In this document: positions 1 through 8,137 of the stretch, piece by piece | Layout: every line of letters starts with the position of its first letter | Position numbering within the stretch: position 1 is the first letter of the stretch | Source of the DNA: Clostridia bacterium | Lineage (GTDB): Bacteria; Bacillota; Clostridia; TANB77; CAG-508 | Direction of reading: 5' to 3' | DNA: 37,669 bases | NCBI GenBank assembly: GCA_022796855.1 | Contig: JAAWJM010000018.1 | Coordinates: 1 to 37,669 of the forward strand | Notes under the pieces: generated by a model | Database searches by the model: none | Seen by the model: the letters and a program-made list of their open reading frames with translations, nothing else | Told to the model about the DNA's origin: nothing | Position numbers and translations under genes: made by a program

Positions 1-26
1 CCAATCTTTAAAGATTGGTTATTTTT
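1..26 (+). terminator. Hairpin terminator of a gene left of the window
   Basis: Bases 1-18 are a perfect palindrome (ccaatcttt/aaagattgg) followed by a T-rich run at 19-26. No gene of this window ends here, so it would close a plus-strand gene outside the left edge. Confidence 0.5.
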
Positions 27-58
27 CATCTTTTAGTCAGTCAGCCATTTTCTTAAAG

Positions 59-126
59 CCCTATAAGTTTTGACATGCTTGTCAAAACTCATAGGGGGTT
101 AGGACTTTAATCAAGGCAAAGTCCTA
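59..126. other. Two adjacent strong hairpins, no gene
   Basis: The first stem pairs 59-75 with 80-96 around loop TGCT, with one mismatch. The second pairs 100-108 (taggacttt) with 118-126 (aaagtccta). Neither has a T-run directly behind it. Bases 1-249 hold no gene that I can support; these hairpins could belong to a structured RNA or a small repeat. I could not match them to a known riboswitch class. Confidence 0.4.
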
Positions 127-165
127 TGCCATAATGAATGAATTTCATATTTTTTTACAAAGAAA

Positions 166-206
166 CATCTTAATCTACATTGCATTATAGATTAAGATGC
201 TTTTTT
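166..206. terminator. Terminator hairpin, possibly bidirectional
   Basis: A 12-bp perfect stem pairs 166-177 with 188-199, followed by CTTTTTT on the plus strand. It lies 50 bases downstream of the minus-strand 60-residue gene and has a weaker T-run on that side, so it may end both directions. Confidence 0.65.
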
Positions 207-249
207 GTTTTACAAGTGGAATTATCCACTGAATTTCCCCTTTTTTAGG

Positions 250-432
250 TTATAATTCCATTAGTTTTTCAACATACGGATTCTTCGAACCTTCTCTATA
301 TCCTACAATTAATGTAGGATCTCGCTGATAAAACCGATGAGGGGTCTCCTTTTGAGTCCCTTTATAAGGTTCTCCTATATTAGGAGCTTTACGTTTTAGC
401 TCTGGCATTGGTCTTTCTTGTTTTAATATCAT
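250..432 (-). CDS. Small hypothetical protein, 60 aa
   Basis: An unrecognised basic 60-residue protein with no signal peptide or membrane segment. The start is ATG at 432: GAGGAGG sits 8 bases upstream, and a consensus promoter at 481-509 lies inside the longer reading frame that opens with TTG at 525, so that longer start would be outside the transcript. It has its own promoter and a terminator at 166-206, so it is a single-gene unit. Codon 33 is an in-frame CGG (334-336); a +1 shift there would reach a stop after eight further codons. I see no homologue that decides which reading is used. Confidence 0.6.
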   Translation of the reverse strand: MILKQERPMPELKRKAPNIGEPYKGTQKETPHRFYQRDPTLIVGYREGSKNPYVEKLMEL

Positions 433-480
433 AATGTACGCCTCCTCTTTTAAGGGTTTTGCTATAAAATTTACTTTATT

Positions 481-509
481 ATTATAATCTTGATTAACAA
501 TTTTGTCAA
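481..509 (-). promoter_or_regulatory. Consensus sigma-A promoter for the 60-aa gene
   Basis: On the minus strand TTGACA (509-504), a 17-base spacer and TATAAT (486-481) match consensus exactly. Transcription should start near 474, upstream of the ATG at 432. Confidence 0.85.
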
Positions 510-556
510 TCGTCATAAAAGCCAAAAAAGTTGTAGATAACTACGTCAACAGCACC

Positions 557-587
557 AATACAAGTACTTCAGTGCTTGTATTTTTTT
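557..587 (+). terminator. Terminator or attenuator ahead of the nuclease gene
   Basis: An 11-bp stem (557-567 with 572-582, one G-T pair, loop TTCA) runs into seven Ts. No plus-strand gene lies before it in the window, and it ends 46 bases before the next start codon, so it may be an attenuator in that gene's leader or the end of a short RNA. A smaller hairpin precedes it at 530-550. Confidence 0.6.
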
Positions 588-632
588 ACAAAACATAATT
601 GGCAAATAAACAACAAAGAAAGAAGGTATCAT

Positions 633-1037
633 ATGAAATTTGTAACGAATAAAGAAAAAGGAAATTCAGCTTTAGGAATTGCAATTGCCTACTTTACAAC
701 AAACGGATATGTAGTATCTATTCCATTAAATGATACACAAGATTATGATTTAGTTGTGGAAAAGGAAGGCCATTATTATGGAATACAGGTAAAAGCAACT
801 TCTTGTAAAACAAAATATGGTATGTATCAAGTTGCATTAAAGAGTTGTGGTGGTACAAAAGGTAAAACCTATAAAACAGTAATTGATACAAAGGTAGACT
901 ATGTATTTATAGTTACAGAGAAATTGGATATGTACATGATACCAAGAAAGGTTATAAATAATCGAAGTACGTTGAATTTATGTAGCAAGTATGTGGAGTA
1001 TAAAATTGTTAGAAGCGAATATGGCAGTATTGTATAA
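633..1037 (+). CDS. Small PD-(D/E)XK nuclease-like protein, 134 aa
   Basis: The N-terminal half has the layout of small PD-(D/E)XK endonucleases of the group I intron-associated type (PDDEXK_5-like): an N-terminal helix, an aspartate in YDLVV (D39), then a strand with IQVKATSC (Q52, K54), the D...QxK catalytic arrangement. The start at 633 is preceded by AGAAGG with 6 bases of spacing; an upstream in-frame ATG at 576 lies inside the hairpin at 557-587 and is unlikely. No intron or partner methylase is visible nearby, so the substrate is unknown. It could instead be a non-catalytic DNA-binding relative. Confidence 0.65.
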   Translation: MKFVTNKEKGNSALGIAIAYFTTNGYVVSIPLNDTQDYDLVVEKEGHYYGIQVKATSCKTKYGMYQVALKSCGGTKGKTYKTVIDTKVDYVFIVTEKLDMYMIPRKVINNRSTLNLCSKYVEYKIVRSEYGSIV

Positions 1038-1071
1038 TTAAAATTCTTTTAAGCTACAAACTTAAGAGGAT

Positions 1072-1102
1072 TTTAATGTTATTTTAAGTTTTATGATATA
1101 AT
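1072..1102 (+). promoter_or_regulatory. Autoregulated promoter with 11-bp direct repeat
   Basis: TTTAATGTTAT (1072-1082) and TTTAAGTTTTA (1083-1093) form a direct repeat with an 11-bp period where a -35 box would be. An extended -10, TGATATAAT, ends at 1102. Direct repeats at this spacing are the usual OmpR/PhoB-family target. Nearly the same pair stands before the efflux operon at 4145-4166, so the response regulator probably binds both. Confidence 0.7.
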
Positions 1103-1121
1103 ATAGAGGCGGAGGTGGCAG

Positions 1122-1790
1122 ATGAAAATATTAGTTATTGAAGATGATACCATTTTATCAGATACCATTAAGCAATGTATTATTAATCAGTATGATGTAG
1201 AGCAAGCTTATGATGGAGAAGAGGGTATTGCATTTGCTTTAGAGAAAATATATGATTTAATCTTGTTAGATATTATGCTACCAGTGAAAAATGGATATGA
1301 GGTTTTAAAAGAAATACGAAACAATAAAGTAAATACCCCTGTATTAATGCTAACTGCAAAAGATGGGATTCAAGATAAGGTATTGGGGTTTCGTTCAGGA
1401 GCAGATGATTATTTGGTAAAACCGTTTGAAAGAGAAGAATTACTATTACGAATTGAGGCGATTCTTAGAAGAACGAATGGATTATACTTGGAAAATAAAA
1501 TTAGATATAAAGAATTAACATTAAATTTATCGAATAGACAAGTTACAATAAATCATCAAGCCATCAATATACAGGGAAAACAATTTGATATGTTAGAATA
1601 TCTAATTAGTTATAAAAATACGATTATTACAAAAGATCAGATTTTTGATAAAATATGGGGATTTCATTCTGAAACTACCACCAATGTAGTTGAAGTGTAT
1701 GCGAGTAGCTTACGAAAAGAATTGAAAAAATATAATTATCACCAATATCTAAAAACCATTCGTGGGGTGGGATATATTTGGGTGGAGTAA
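1122..1790 (+). CDS. OmpR/PhoB-family response regulator
   Basis: A 222-residue two-domain regulator. The receiver domain (1-115) has acidic residues D8/D9, phosphoacceptor D50 in LILLDIMLP, T78 and K100. The C-terminal winged helix (about 129-222) is the Trans_reg_C DNA-binding domain. GGAGG stands at a normal distance before the ATG. The stop is 10 bases before the kinase start, so the two form one operon and a cognate pair. The shared repeat upstream suggests autoregulation and control of the efflux operon at 4198-7268. Sure of family, unsure of stimulus. Confidence 0.96.
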   Translation: MKILVIEDDTILSDTIKQCIINQYDVEQAYDGEEGIAFALEKIYDLILLDIMLPVKNGYEVLKEIRNNKVNTPVLMLTAKDGIQDKVLGFRSGADDYLVKPFEREELLLRIEAILRRTNGLYLENKIRYKELTLNLSNRQVTINHQAINIQGKQFDMLEYLISYKNTIITKDQIFDKIWGFHSETTTNVVEVYASSLRKELKKYNYHQYLKTIRGVGYIWVE

Positions 1791-1800
1791 AGGAAGAACA

Positions 1801-3108
1801 ATGATAGTAAATGAAGAAAAAATGATACGAAAACAATTAATCAAAAATATGTTATATAATTTTTTGATTCTTACCATCATTTTTATTCTTTTTGGTATAT
1901 TGATGTTTCATACATTACAAATATTTGTGTATGAGTCTTCTAACCGAGAGTTAAGTTTGATAAAAGAAAAGATGGAAGAAGGAATAAAAAATCCGATGAT
2001 AAAAAAAGGAAACAAAGGAGAATTGGAGCCACCAAAAGAAAAACGATTTGAATTAGCTGGTTTGCAAATTAATCCACGTGTTACGTATGTCATAAGAGAT
2101 GAAGAAGGGAATATTAAAAATACAGATAAAATAGGGAGAATTTATGATGAATTTGGTGGGAGTATTTCCTTTGATAAAACCAAATTAGATAGCATTTATG
2201 AAATGGCAATTTATAACCGTTATTATTATCGAGGAATCAATCTAAAAACAATAAATGAATATGGAGAAACGCAATACATACAACTATTAGTAAATGTAGA
2301 TTCTGAAAAAATGATCATGGACAACTATTTAAGAATTTTCATGGTAGGAATTGGAATTACCATTATGTTATCATTAATTGCAAGTTATATCATTTCCAAA
2401 CGAGCTTTACAACCAATTGTTGAAAACTGGAAAAAACAAATCGAATTTGTACAAAATGCTTCTCATGAGTTACGAACCCCACTTACCATTATTCAAACCA
2501 AACAGGAACTGTTATTGCAAGAACCAAATAAAAAGATTATTGATCAATCGGAAAATATTATGCTTACATTAAATGAAGCAAAACGATTATCAAAAATGAC
2601 AAAAGACTTAATGCTACTTGCAAGAGCAGATTCAGAACAAATGGGACTGGTAAAAGAAGAGGTCGATTTAGATGAACGAATCAAAAAACTGGTCATACCA
2701 TACCAAGAACTTGCTAATATGGAAGAAAAGAAACTAGAATTAGACCTAAACTATCAAGAAAAGAGTTTGATAGATATAAATAAAATTCATCAAGTTATGA
2801 TCATTTTACTAGATAATGCCATTAAATACACAAAACCAAATGATACTATCACCATTCATACAAAACGAAAAGAAGGAAAATGTATCATAGAAGTGAGTGA
2901 TACAGGAATTGGGATTTCAGAAGAAGGATTAAAACATGCTTTTGAACGTTTTTATAGGGAAGATAAGGCACGAAGTAGAAAAACAGGAGGAACAGGGCTT
3001 GGCTTGTCAATTGCACAATATCTAGTAGCACTTCATAAGGGAAGTATTAAAATAACACACAATGAACCAAAAGGCACATCCGTGAAGATTAAATTACCGA
3101 AACATTAG
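1801..3108 (+). CDS. Sensor histidine kinase
   Basis: A 435-residue membrane kinase. Transmembrane helices lie at about 18-40 and 178-201 and enclose an extracytoplasmic sensor region of about 135 residues. The HisKA box ASHELRTPLT carries phosphoacceptor H222. The ATPase domain has the N-box DNAIKYT (N339), DTGIGIS and GGTGLGLS. The start at 1801 is chosen because AGGAAG lies just upstream; an in-frame GTG at 1762 would overlap the regulator and lacks a site. It should phosphorylate the neighbouring regulator. The layout resembles kinases that sense cell-envelope stress or peptides and control MacAB-like pumps; that use is inference. Confidence 0.95.
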   Translation: MIVNEEKMIRKQLIKNMLYNFLILTIIFILFGILMFHTLQIFVYESSNRELSLIKEKMEEGIKNPMIKKGNKGELEPPKEKRFELAGLQINPRVTYVIRDEEGNIKNTDKIGRIYDEFGGSISFDKTKLDSIYEMAIYNRYYYRGINLKTINEYGETQYIQLLVNVDSEKMIMDNYLRIFMVGIGITIMLSLIASYIISKRALQPIVENWKKQIEFVQNASHELRTPLTIIQTKQELLLQEPNKKIIDQSENIMLTLNEAKRLSKMTKDLMLLARADSEQMGLVKEEVDLDERIKKLVIPYQELANMEEKKLELDLNYQEKSLIDINKIHQVMIILLDNAIKYTKPNDTITIHTKRKEGKCIIEVSDTGIGISEEGLKHAFERFYREDKARSRKTGGTGLGLSIAQYLVALHKGSIKITHNEPKGTSVKIKLPKH

Positions 3109-3166
3109 AATACATACCATTGATATGTAAATCCGTTTGAAAGATAATAAAATAAAAGGAGAAAGC

Positions 3167-4063
3167 ATGATAGAAAAACTAAGTAGCTGTCAGTTGTGTC
3201 CACACAATTGTGGCGTAAATCGATTAGAGGGAAAAATAGGAAGATGTGGATGTGATGATAAGTTAACAATAGCCTTAGCGTCACTTCATCATTATGAAGA
3301 ACCATGTATTAGTGGGACATGTGGTTCTGGAACGGTATTTTTTTCAAATTGTAATTTGAGGTGTCAGTATTGCCAAAATTATGAGATTAGCCAATTGCAA
3401 AAAGGAAAAGAAATATCAGTACCACATTTAGCAGATATTTTTTTAAAACAACAAAAAAATGGGGCTCACAATTTAAATCTTGTAACCCCAACTTCGTATG
3501 TGTATCACATAATAGAAGCATTGGATATAGCCAAAAAACAGGGACTATGTCTTCCTGTTATTTATAATACAAATGGATATGAAAACCTACAAACCATTCA
3601 ATTGTTAAAAGGATATGTAGATGTGTACTTACCAGATTTAAAATACTATTCAGAGGAAATTGCCCAAAAATATTCTAAAATAGATCATTATTTTGAAATT
3701 GCAACAAAGGCCATTTTAGAGATGTATAATCAAGTAGGAGGACTTCAGTTTAATGAAGAAGGTATGGTTCAAAAAGGTGTTATGATACGTCATTTGGTAT
3801 TACCAAACCATATATTAAATACCAAACACATTTTGAAATGGATAAAAGATAATTTACCACAAGACATTTCCCTTAGTGTTATGGCACAATATTTTCCAAC
3901 TTACAAGGCAAAAGAAGATCCACTTCTTAATCGCAAATTAACCCAAAAAGAATACAAACAAGTAGAGCAATATTTGTATTCTTTAAACTTAGAAAATGGG
4001 TACATACAAGAATTAGGAAGCCATGAAGAGGAATATGTACCAGAGTTTAATTTTAGTGAATAA
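3167..4063 (+). CDS. PflX-like radical SAM protein (COG1313)
   Basis: A 298-residue radical SAM enzyme with the cluster motif C62-x3-C66-x2-C69 (NCNLRCQYC), which binds 4Fe-4S and S-adenosylmethionine. Further cysteines C8, C11, C15, C27 and C29 in front may hold a second metal. The order matches the PflX/COG1313 family, related to pyruvate formate-lyase activases, whose substrate is not established. The start at 3167 follows AAAGGAG; an ATG ten codons earlier has no site. It lies 58 bases after the kinase and may be co-transcribed. A terminator follows. No glycyl radical enzyme is nearby. Confidence 0.88.
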   Translation: MIEKLSSCQLCPHNCGVNRLEGKIGRCGCDDKLTIALASLHHYEEPCISGTCGSGTVFFSNCNLRCQYCQNYEISQLQKGKEISVPHLADIFLKQQKNGAHNLNLVTPTSYVYHIIEALDIAKKQGLCLPVIYNTNGYENLQTIQLLKGYVDVYLPDLKYYSEEIAQKYSKIDHYFEIATKAILEMYNQVGGLQFNEEGMVQKGVMIRHLVLPNHILNTKHILKWIKDNLPQDISLSVMAQYFPTYKAKEDPLLNRKLTQKEYKQVEQYLYSLNLENGYIQELGSHEEEYVPEFNFSE

Positions 4064-4090
4064 AACCAAGATAGAAAAATAGATAAAAAA

Positions 4091-4147
4091 GAGAAACCAA
4101 AAAGGAAACTACTTTTTTAGTAGTCTCCAAAAAAGTTTCTCTTTTTT
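4091..4147 (+). terminator. Terminator after the radical SAM gene
   Basis: A long interrupted hairpin (gagaaac at 4091-4097 with gtttctc at 4135-4141, plus an inner actact/agtagt stem) ends in six Ts at 4142-4147. The T-run merges with the direct repeat of the next promoter. Confidence 0.75.
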
Positions 4148-4177
4148 AAGTTTTCTTTAAGTTTTACTTTATATAAT
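4145..4177 (+). promoter_or_regulatory. Efflux-operon promoter with response-regulator box
   Basis: TTTAAGTTTTC (4145-4155) and TTTAAGTTTTA (4156-4166) repeat at 11 bp, and TATAAT follows at 4172-4177. The downstream half is identical to that at 1083-1093 before the response regulator gene. This ties the two-component system to the efflux operon. Confidence 0.7.
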
Positions 4178-4197
4178 GCAAACAAGGAGGGATTTTC

Positions 4198-4398
4198 ATG
4201 AAAGAAAAAATAATGTATTTAATCTTAGGAATTCTAATAGGAGCCATTCTAACAGCAGGAGGTTTTATGCTATTTTCACCAAAAAAGGGAAGACCAAATG
4301 GAGAGATGCCAAGAGATGGAATGGAAAATCGAATAAGAGGTAACAGACCAGAGGATATGCCACAATCACTAGAAGCAAGGGGAGAAGATAATGTGTAA
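4198..4398 (+). CDS. Small single-pass membrane protein of the efflux operon
   Basis: A 66-residue protein with one hydrophobic segment (about 5-27, LILGILIGAILTAGGFMLF) and a polar outward tail rich in Met, Pro, Arg and Glu. AAGGAGG stands 7 bases before the ATG. It is the first gene behind the regulated promoter, 52 bases before the adaptor gene. The Met/Glu-rich tail resembles the end of the next protein (GMGMPMGEMPEG), so the two may act together. No known domain is recognised. Confidence 0.75.
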   Translation: MKEKIMYLILGILIGAILTAGGFMLFSPKKGRPNGEMPRDGMENRIRGNRPEDMPQSLEARGEDNV

Positions 4399-4450
4399 AG
4401 TATTACGATAATAGTAACATGAAATTAAAAAGAAGGAAGGGAATTGAAGG

Positions 4451-5419
4451 ATGAAAAAGAAAAATAAAATGTTATGGAGTATTTGTGTATGTATTCTTAT
4501 TTTGGTTGGAATCATATATGCCTATTTATCAAATGAAACAACTACACAAGCAAGTGCTACTAGTAAAACAACTACCACAAAAGAGGTAGAGGTTTCAAAA
4601 CAAACCATTACGAATCATTTAACCAGTTCTGGTGAAGTTATTAGCAATGTAACTGAAACACTAGAATTAAATACATATCGCTATTTTAAAGAAATTTATG
4701 TAGAGGAAAATGATTTTGTAGAAGAGGGCGCAAATATTTTAAAATATACCAATGGAACTTATTTAGTGGCTCCATATAATTGTGTCATTACCAAGCTATC
4801 TATTCCAGAAGAGGCAGGAGATAGGTGTACCTCGGTGCATAATATTGAAATACAAAGTACCAATGAACTTGCTATCAATATTAGCATAGAAGAAGAGGAT
4901 ATTGCCAAGGTAAAGGTAGGGCAAGAGGTTAGTATTACCATAAATGCGTATGAAGATAAAACGTATACAGGAATGGTTAAAAAAATTAATCAAATTGGAA
5001 CCTATGCAAGTAATGGTTCTAGTTTCTCGGCAGTCGTAACTTTTGCAAATGATGGAGAGGTAAAAATTGGCATGTCTGGAAGTTGTGAGATTACTCTAGA
5101 AAAAGCAGAAAATGTAATCAGTATACCAATTGAAGCTGTACAAACCAAGGAGAATGAAAAATATGTGGTGGTAAAAGATGAAGATGGAAGTACAAAAAAT
5201 GTTATTATTACTACTGGTATCTCAAACGATGCCTATGTAGAAGTAACCTCTGGTTTAACTGGAAATGAAATAATTGAAATGACCCTACAAACAACAAATC
5301 AAACTAATCAAAAAGGGATGGGGATGCCTATGGGAGAAATGCCAGAAGGTTTTGAAAAAATAAATAAAGAAAGAAGCAATATGCCACAAATGACACAAGG
5401 ACAAAGAGGTGGTATGTAG
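4451..5419 (+). CDS. MacA/HlyD-like periplasmic adaptor protein
   Basis: A 322-residue membrane-anchored adaptor of an ABC efflux pump. An N-terminal transmembrane anchor (about 8-27) is followed by two halves of a lipoyl-like hairpin domain (about 50-125), a beta-barrel region (about 135-215) and a membrane-proximal domain with VISIPIEAVQ. The coiled-coil arm is nearly absent, as in Gram-positive members without an outer membrane. The tail (about 295-322) is Met/Gly rich. Its stop lies one base before the ATPase start, so translation is probably coupled. Confidence 0.9.
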   Translation: MKKKNKMLWSICVCILILVGIIYAYLSNETTTQASATSKTTTTKEVEVSKQTITNHLTSSGEVISNVTETLELNTYRYFKEIYVEENDFVEEGANILKYTNGTYLVAPYNCVITKLSIPEEAGDRCTSVHNIEIQSTNELAINISIEEEDIAKVKVGQEVSITINAYEDKTYTGMVKKINQIGTYASNGSSFSAVVTFANDGEVKIGMSGSCEITLEKAENVISIPIEAVQTKENEKYVVVKDEDGSTKNVIITTGISNDAYVEVTSGLTGNEIIEMTLQTTNQTNQKGMGMPMGEMPEGFEKINKERSNMPQMTQGQRGGM

Positions 5420-5420
5420 T

Positions 5421-6087
5421 ATGATTATCATGAAGCAAGTCAGAAAGAGCTACTTTTTAGGGCAAGAGGAATTAAAAGCGTTAGATGAAATTGATTTTAC
5501 AGTAAAAAAAGGAGAGTTTGTTTCAATTGTAGGACCTTCTGGGTCACGGAAAATCAACACTTATGAACATGCTTGGGCTATTAGATATACCAGATAGTGG
5601 AGAGTATGTTTTGGATAAGGTGAATATTTTAAATCAGCCAGACCGAAAACTAGCAAGCCTTCGTAACAAAAAGATAGGTTTTATTTTCCAAAGTTTTAAT
5701 TTACTCTCTAAACTAAATGCACTAGAAAATGTACAAGTGCCACTTATGTACCAAGGAATTCCAGCCAAAAAATCCAAGGAAATGGCATATTGGTATTTAG
5801 AAAAAGTAGGGTTAAAAGGAAGAGAAAAACATCATCCAAACCAATTATCAGGAGGGCAACAGCAAAGAGTTGCCATTGCAAGAGCATTATGTTGTAAGCC
5901 AGAAATTATTTTAGCAGATGAACCAACTGGTGCACTCGATTCTAAAACAGGAAATGAAATTATGAAGATATTAGAAGAAATGAACAGGGAAGGGCAGACC
6001 ATTATTTTAATTACACATGATATTGAAATTGCTAAAAGAGCGAAACGAATGGTGAAAATTTTAGATGGCAAGTTGTATGAGGTGTAA
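5421..6087 (+). CDS. MacB-type ABC ATPase, read through a +1 shift at CGG
   Basis: An ABC transporter ATPase. Reading from ATG 5421, codon 43 is CGG (5547-5549) in the middle of Walker A. If C5547 is skipped the motif becomes GPSGSGKST and the frame stays open to the stop at 6085, giving 221 residues, the usual length. Further on are the Q-loop (FIFQSFNL), signature LSGGQQQRVAIARAL, Walker B IILADEPTGALD and switch HD. Without a shift the product stops 20 codons later. AGAGGTGG precedes the start. It may be a pseudogene or sequence error, but the same break recurs in six other genes here. Confidence 0.85.
5547..5550 (+). other. CGGA +1 shift site in the ABC ATPase
   Basis: In the zero frame this reads TCA CGG AAA; skipping C gives TCA GGA AAA, the Walker A glycine and lysine. 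No stop codon or Shine-Dalgarno-like stimulator adjoins it. Confidence 0.8.
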
Positions 6088-6100
6088 AGGAGGGAGAAAA

Positions 6101-7268
6101 TTGAAATTAATACAAATTATCAAAATTGCATTTAAAAATATTATTTCCAATAAACTACGTTCCATATTAACCATGCTTGGTTTAGTGATTGGTATTTCTT
6201 CTGTAATTGCGCTAGTTGGAATAGGGAACGGTTCTTCAAGTGAAGTAAAGACCCAAGTACAAGCATTAGGAACGGATATTTTAACAATTGCCATTACTTC
6301 TACTGAAAATAGCTTATCTTATGAGAAATTAGAAGAAATAAAAGAACTTTCCAATATAAAAGAAGTAACTCCATTTAAAAATATAAGTGCTACTGTGAAT
6401 AGAGGAAGTACAACGGTAACAAGAGCGAGTATCATAGGAACGAATGCGAGTTATTTAGAGGTTACCAATACAAAATTAGAAACAGGCAGAACAATATCGG
6501 TTATTGATATTGAAAACAAAAGTAAAGTATGTATATTAGGAAAAGACATTGCCACTAGTTTGTTTCGCTTAGCAGACCCTTTAGGGCAAAGCATTAAATT
6601 AAATGGTGATAATTATGTGGTAATTGGTGTATTAGAAGAACAAGGAAGTAGTATGGGGAATGATATTGACAGTAATATTCTAATTCCTATCACAACAGCA
6701 AAATATTTAGGAAGCGATACGAGTATTAATAATTTATATACAAAAGTAGAAGACGAAAGTCGTATCCAAAGAACCATATCTAGTTTAGAAAATTATGTAA
6801 GAACAACCTTACAAATATCGTCTGATGAATATAGTGTTACTTCTCAAGATTCTATGCTAAATGCAGTGGATTCTATTGATAATACCTTATCTTTACTATT
6901 AGGGGGAATTGCCAGTATTTCTCTTGTGGTAGGAGGAATTGGAGTAATGAATGTAATGTTGGTATCGGTTACCGAACGAACCAAAGAAATTGGAATTAGA
7001 AAAGCATTAGGAGCCAAAAGAAGTGATATTTTATTTCAATTCTTAATAGAAGCTTTAGTGATTAGTATACTAGGAGGAATATTAGGAATTATCTGTGGTA
7101 TCTTAGCTCGGAAATATAGCAAGCAAAATAGGATATACCTTTGAATATTCAAATACAGTAGTAGCAATTTCCTTTACTTCAAGTGCATTAATTGGCATTC
7201 TTTTTGGCATATTCCCAGCCTACCGAGCAGCTAAACTAAACCCCATTGATGCACTAAGAGTGGACTAA
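6101..7268 (+). CDS. MacB/FtsX-like ABC permease, read through a +1 shift at CGG
   Basis: The permease partner of the ATPase. The start is TTG at 6101, 8 bases after AGGAGGG; the frame also opens upstream but without a site. An N-terminal helix (NIISNKLRSILTMLGLVIGI) leads to an extracytoplasmic MacB-PCD domain (about 50-230) and then to helices with GGIGVMNVMLVSV and the cytoplasmic TKEIGIRKALGA loop. Codon 337 is CGG (7109-7111); skipping C gives LAGNIASKIGYT and the last transmembrane helix plus the usual ending AYRAAKLNPIDALRV, 388 residues in all. Unshifted, it ends at 7144 without the last helix. Confidence 0.85.
7109..7112 (+). other. CGGA +1 shift site in the ABC permease
   Basis: The zero frame is GCT CGG AAA; skipping C gives GCT GGA AAT and restores the last helix and stop at 7266-7268. 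Confidence 0.8.
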
Positions 7269-7271
7269 AAT

Positions 7272-7300
7272 TTGAAAAATTTACATAAATATGATATAAT
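7272..7300 (+). promoter_or_regulatory. Promoter of the LysM-like gene
   Basis: TTGAAA (7272-7277), a 17-base spacer and TATAAT (7295-7300) with an extended TGA in front. A hairpin in the leader pairs GTAATCG (7321-7327) with CGATTAC near 7340. Confidence 0.75.
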
Positions 7301-7386
7301 GGTATCAATATTGGGTATCAAGTAATCGTGTTGTTTTTGCGATTACGAAACCAATAAAATAACCTATCAAAGAAAAGGAGATAAAG

Positions 7387-8082
7387 ATGAAAAGAAAAAG
7401 GACAGCAGTTACAGTGGTAGCCATATGCTTATGTGCAATGTTTTTTTGCACAACTCGGGCACAGGCAGAGGAGATAACTCCATCGACTTTTGAAGTTGAG
7501 GAGGAAAGTAGTATTGTTCTACAAGTTGGTCGAAGCAAGATAACCCCCTATGTATATCGAGATGGGAGGGTAGAGCAGGAAGGAGAAATAAGGGAGAAAA
7601 TAGTAACTTATTACATTACCAAAAGAGGTGAAACTCTTGAAAGCATTGCTACCAAACTGAAGGTATCGCCAAAAGAATTGATGGCCGAGAATGAGAATAT
7701 ACCATTAGAGGACGGTACATATGCGGTAAGGACTTACCTGAAACTTCCCAAAGTAGACTGGAGCAAGGTCTCTACAAAGGTTTACTATTATGTAGAGAAA
7801 GGAGACTGTCTGTCGATGGTTTCAGAGCATTTTGAAATCGGCATATCTGAGATTGTTTCGTGTAATAATCAGGAAGGTGAGGTTGTTGTAAGCAGTGAGG
7901 GGGGATACACAAAAGACCTTACAAAGAAGGAGCCATGTAAAGGGGAAGACATATATGATATGTTTTTTATAAAGAAAACAATGTGGCTTATGGATAATCC
8001 AGAAAATTCGATATGGCGAATTAGTCCGGAGATTATAGACGACAACCTTATATATGCAGGCGACTTTATACGTATTAAGTAG
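7387..8082 (+). CDS. Secreted protein with LysM-like repeats
   Basis: A 231-residue protein. A signal peptide (about 1-27) ends at AQA/EE. Two LysM-like stretches follow: YYITKRGETLESIATKLKVS (about 77-96) and YYYVEKGDCLSMVSEHFEIG (about 137-156), both ending near an Asn-rich turn as in peptidoglycan-binding LysM. No catalytic domain is seen. AAAGGAG precedes the ATG. Codon use is less AT-biased than in neighbours (CTG, CTT, CCC), and codon 24 is an in-frame CGG (7456-7458) that must be sense, because signal peptide and mature part share one frame. It may be a recent arrival. Confidence 0.8.
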   Translation: MKRKRTAVTVVAICLCAMFFCTTRAQAEEITPSTFEVEEESSIVLQVGRSKITPYVYRDGRVEQEGEIREKIVTYYITKRGETLESIATKLKVSPKELMAENENIPLEDGTYAVRTYLKLPKVDWSKVSTKVYYYVEKGDCLSMVSEHFEIGISEIVSCNNQEGEVVVSSEGGYTKDLTKKEPCKGEDIYDMFFIKKTMWLMDNPENSIWRISPEIIDDNLIYAGDFIRIK

Positions 8083-8091
8083 GTTATTAGC

Positions 8092-8121
8092 AAAGCCGAT
8101 GTTAGAGATGACATCGGCTTT
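8092..8121. terminator. Bidirectional hairpin between LysM-like gene and tyrS
   Basis: An 11-bp stem pairs 8092-8102 with 8111-8121. It lies between two converging genes and can serve both; T-runs on either side are weak. Confidence 0.55.
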
Positions 8122-8137
8122 GTGTATGTTTATTTGA

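Noticed and set aside
250..525. 91-residue version of the first minus-strand gene starting at TTG 525
   Set aside because: A consensus promoter lies within it and the strong ribosome site is at the inner ATG 432.
5409..7268. Plain pseudogenes from two random frameshifts in the efflux operon
   Set aside because: Both breaks are an extra C before a Gly codon, the same as in five other genes, and the rest of both genes is undamaged; random decay does not explain this.
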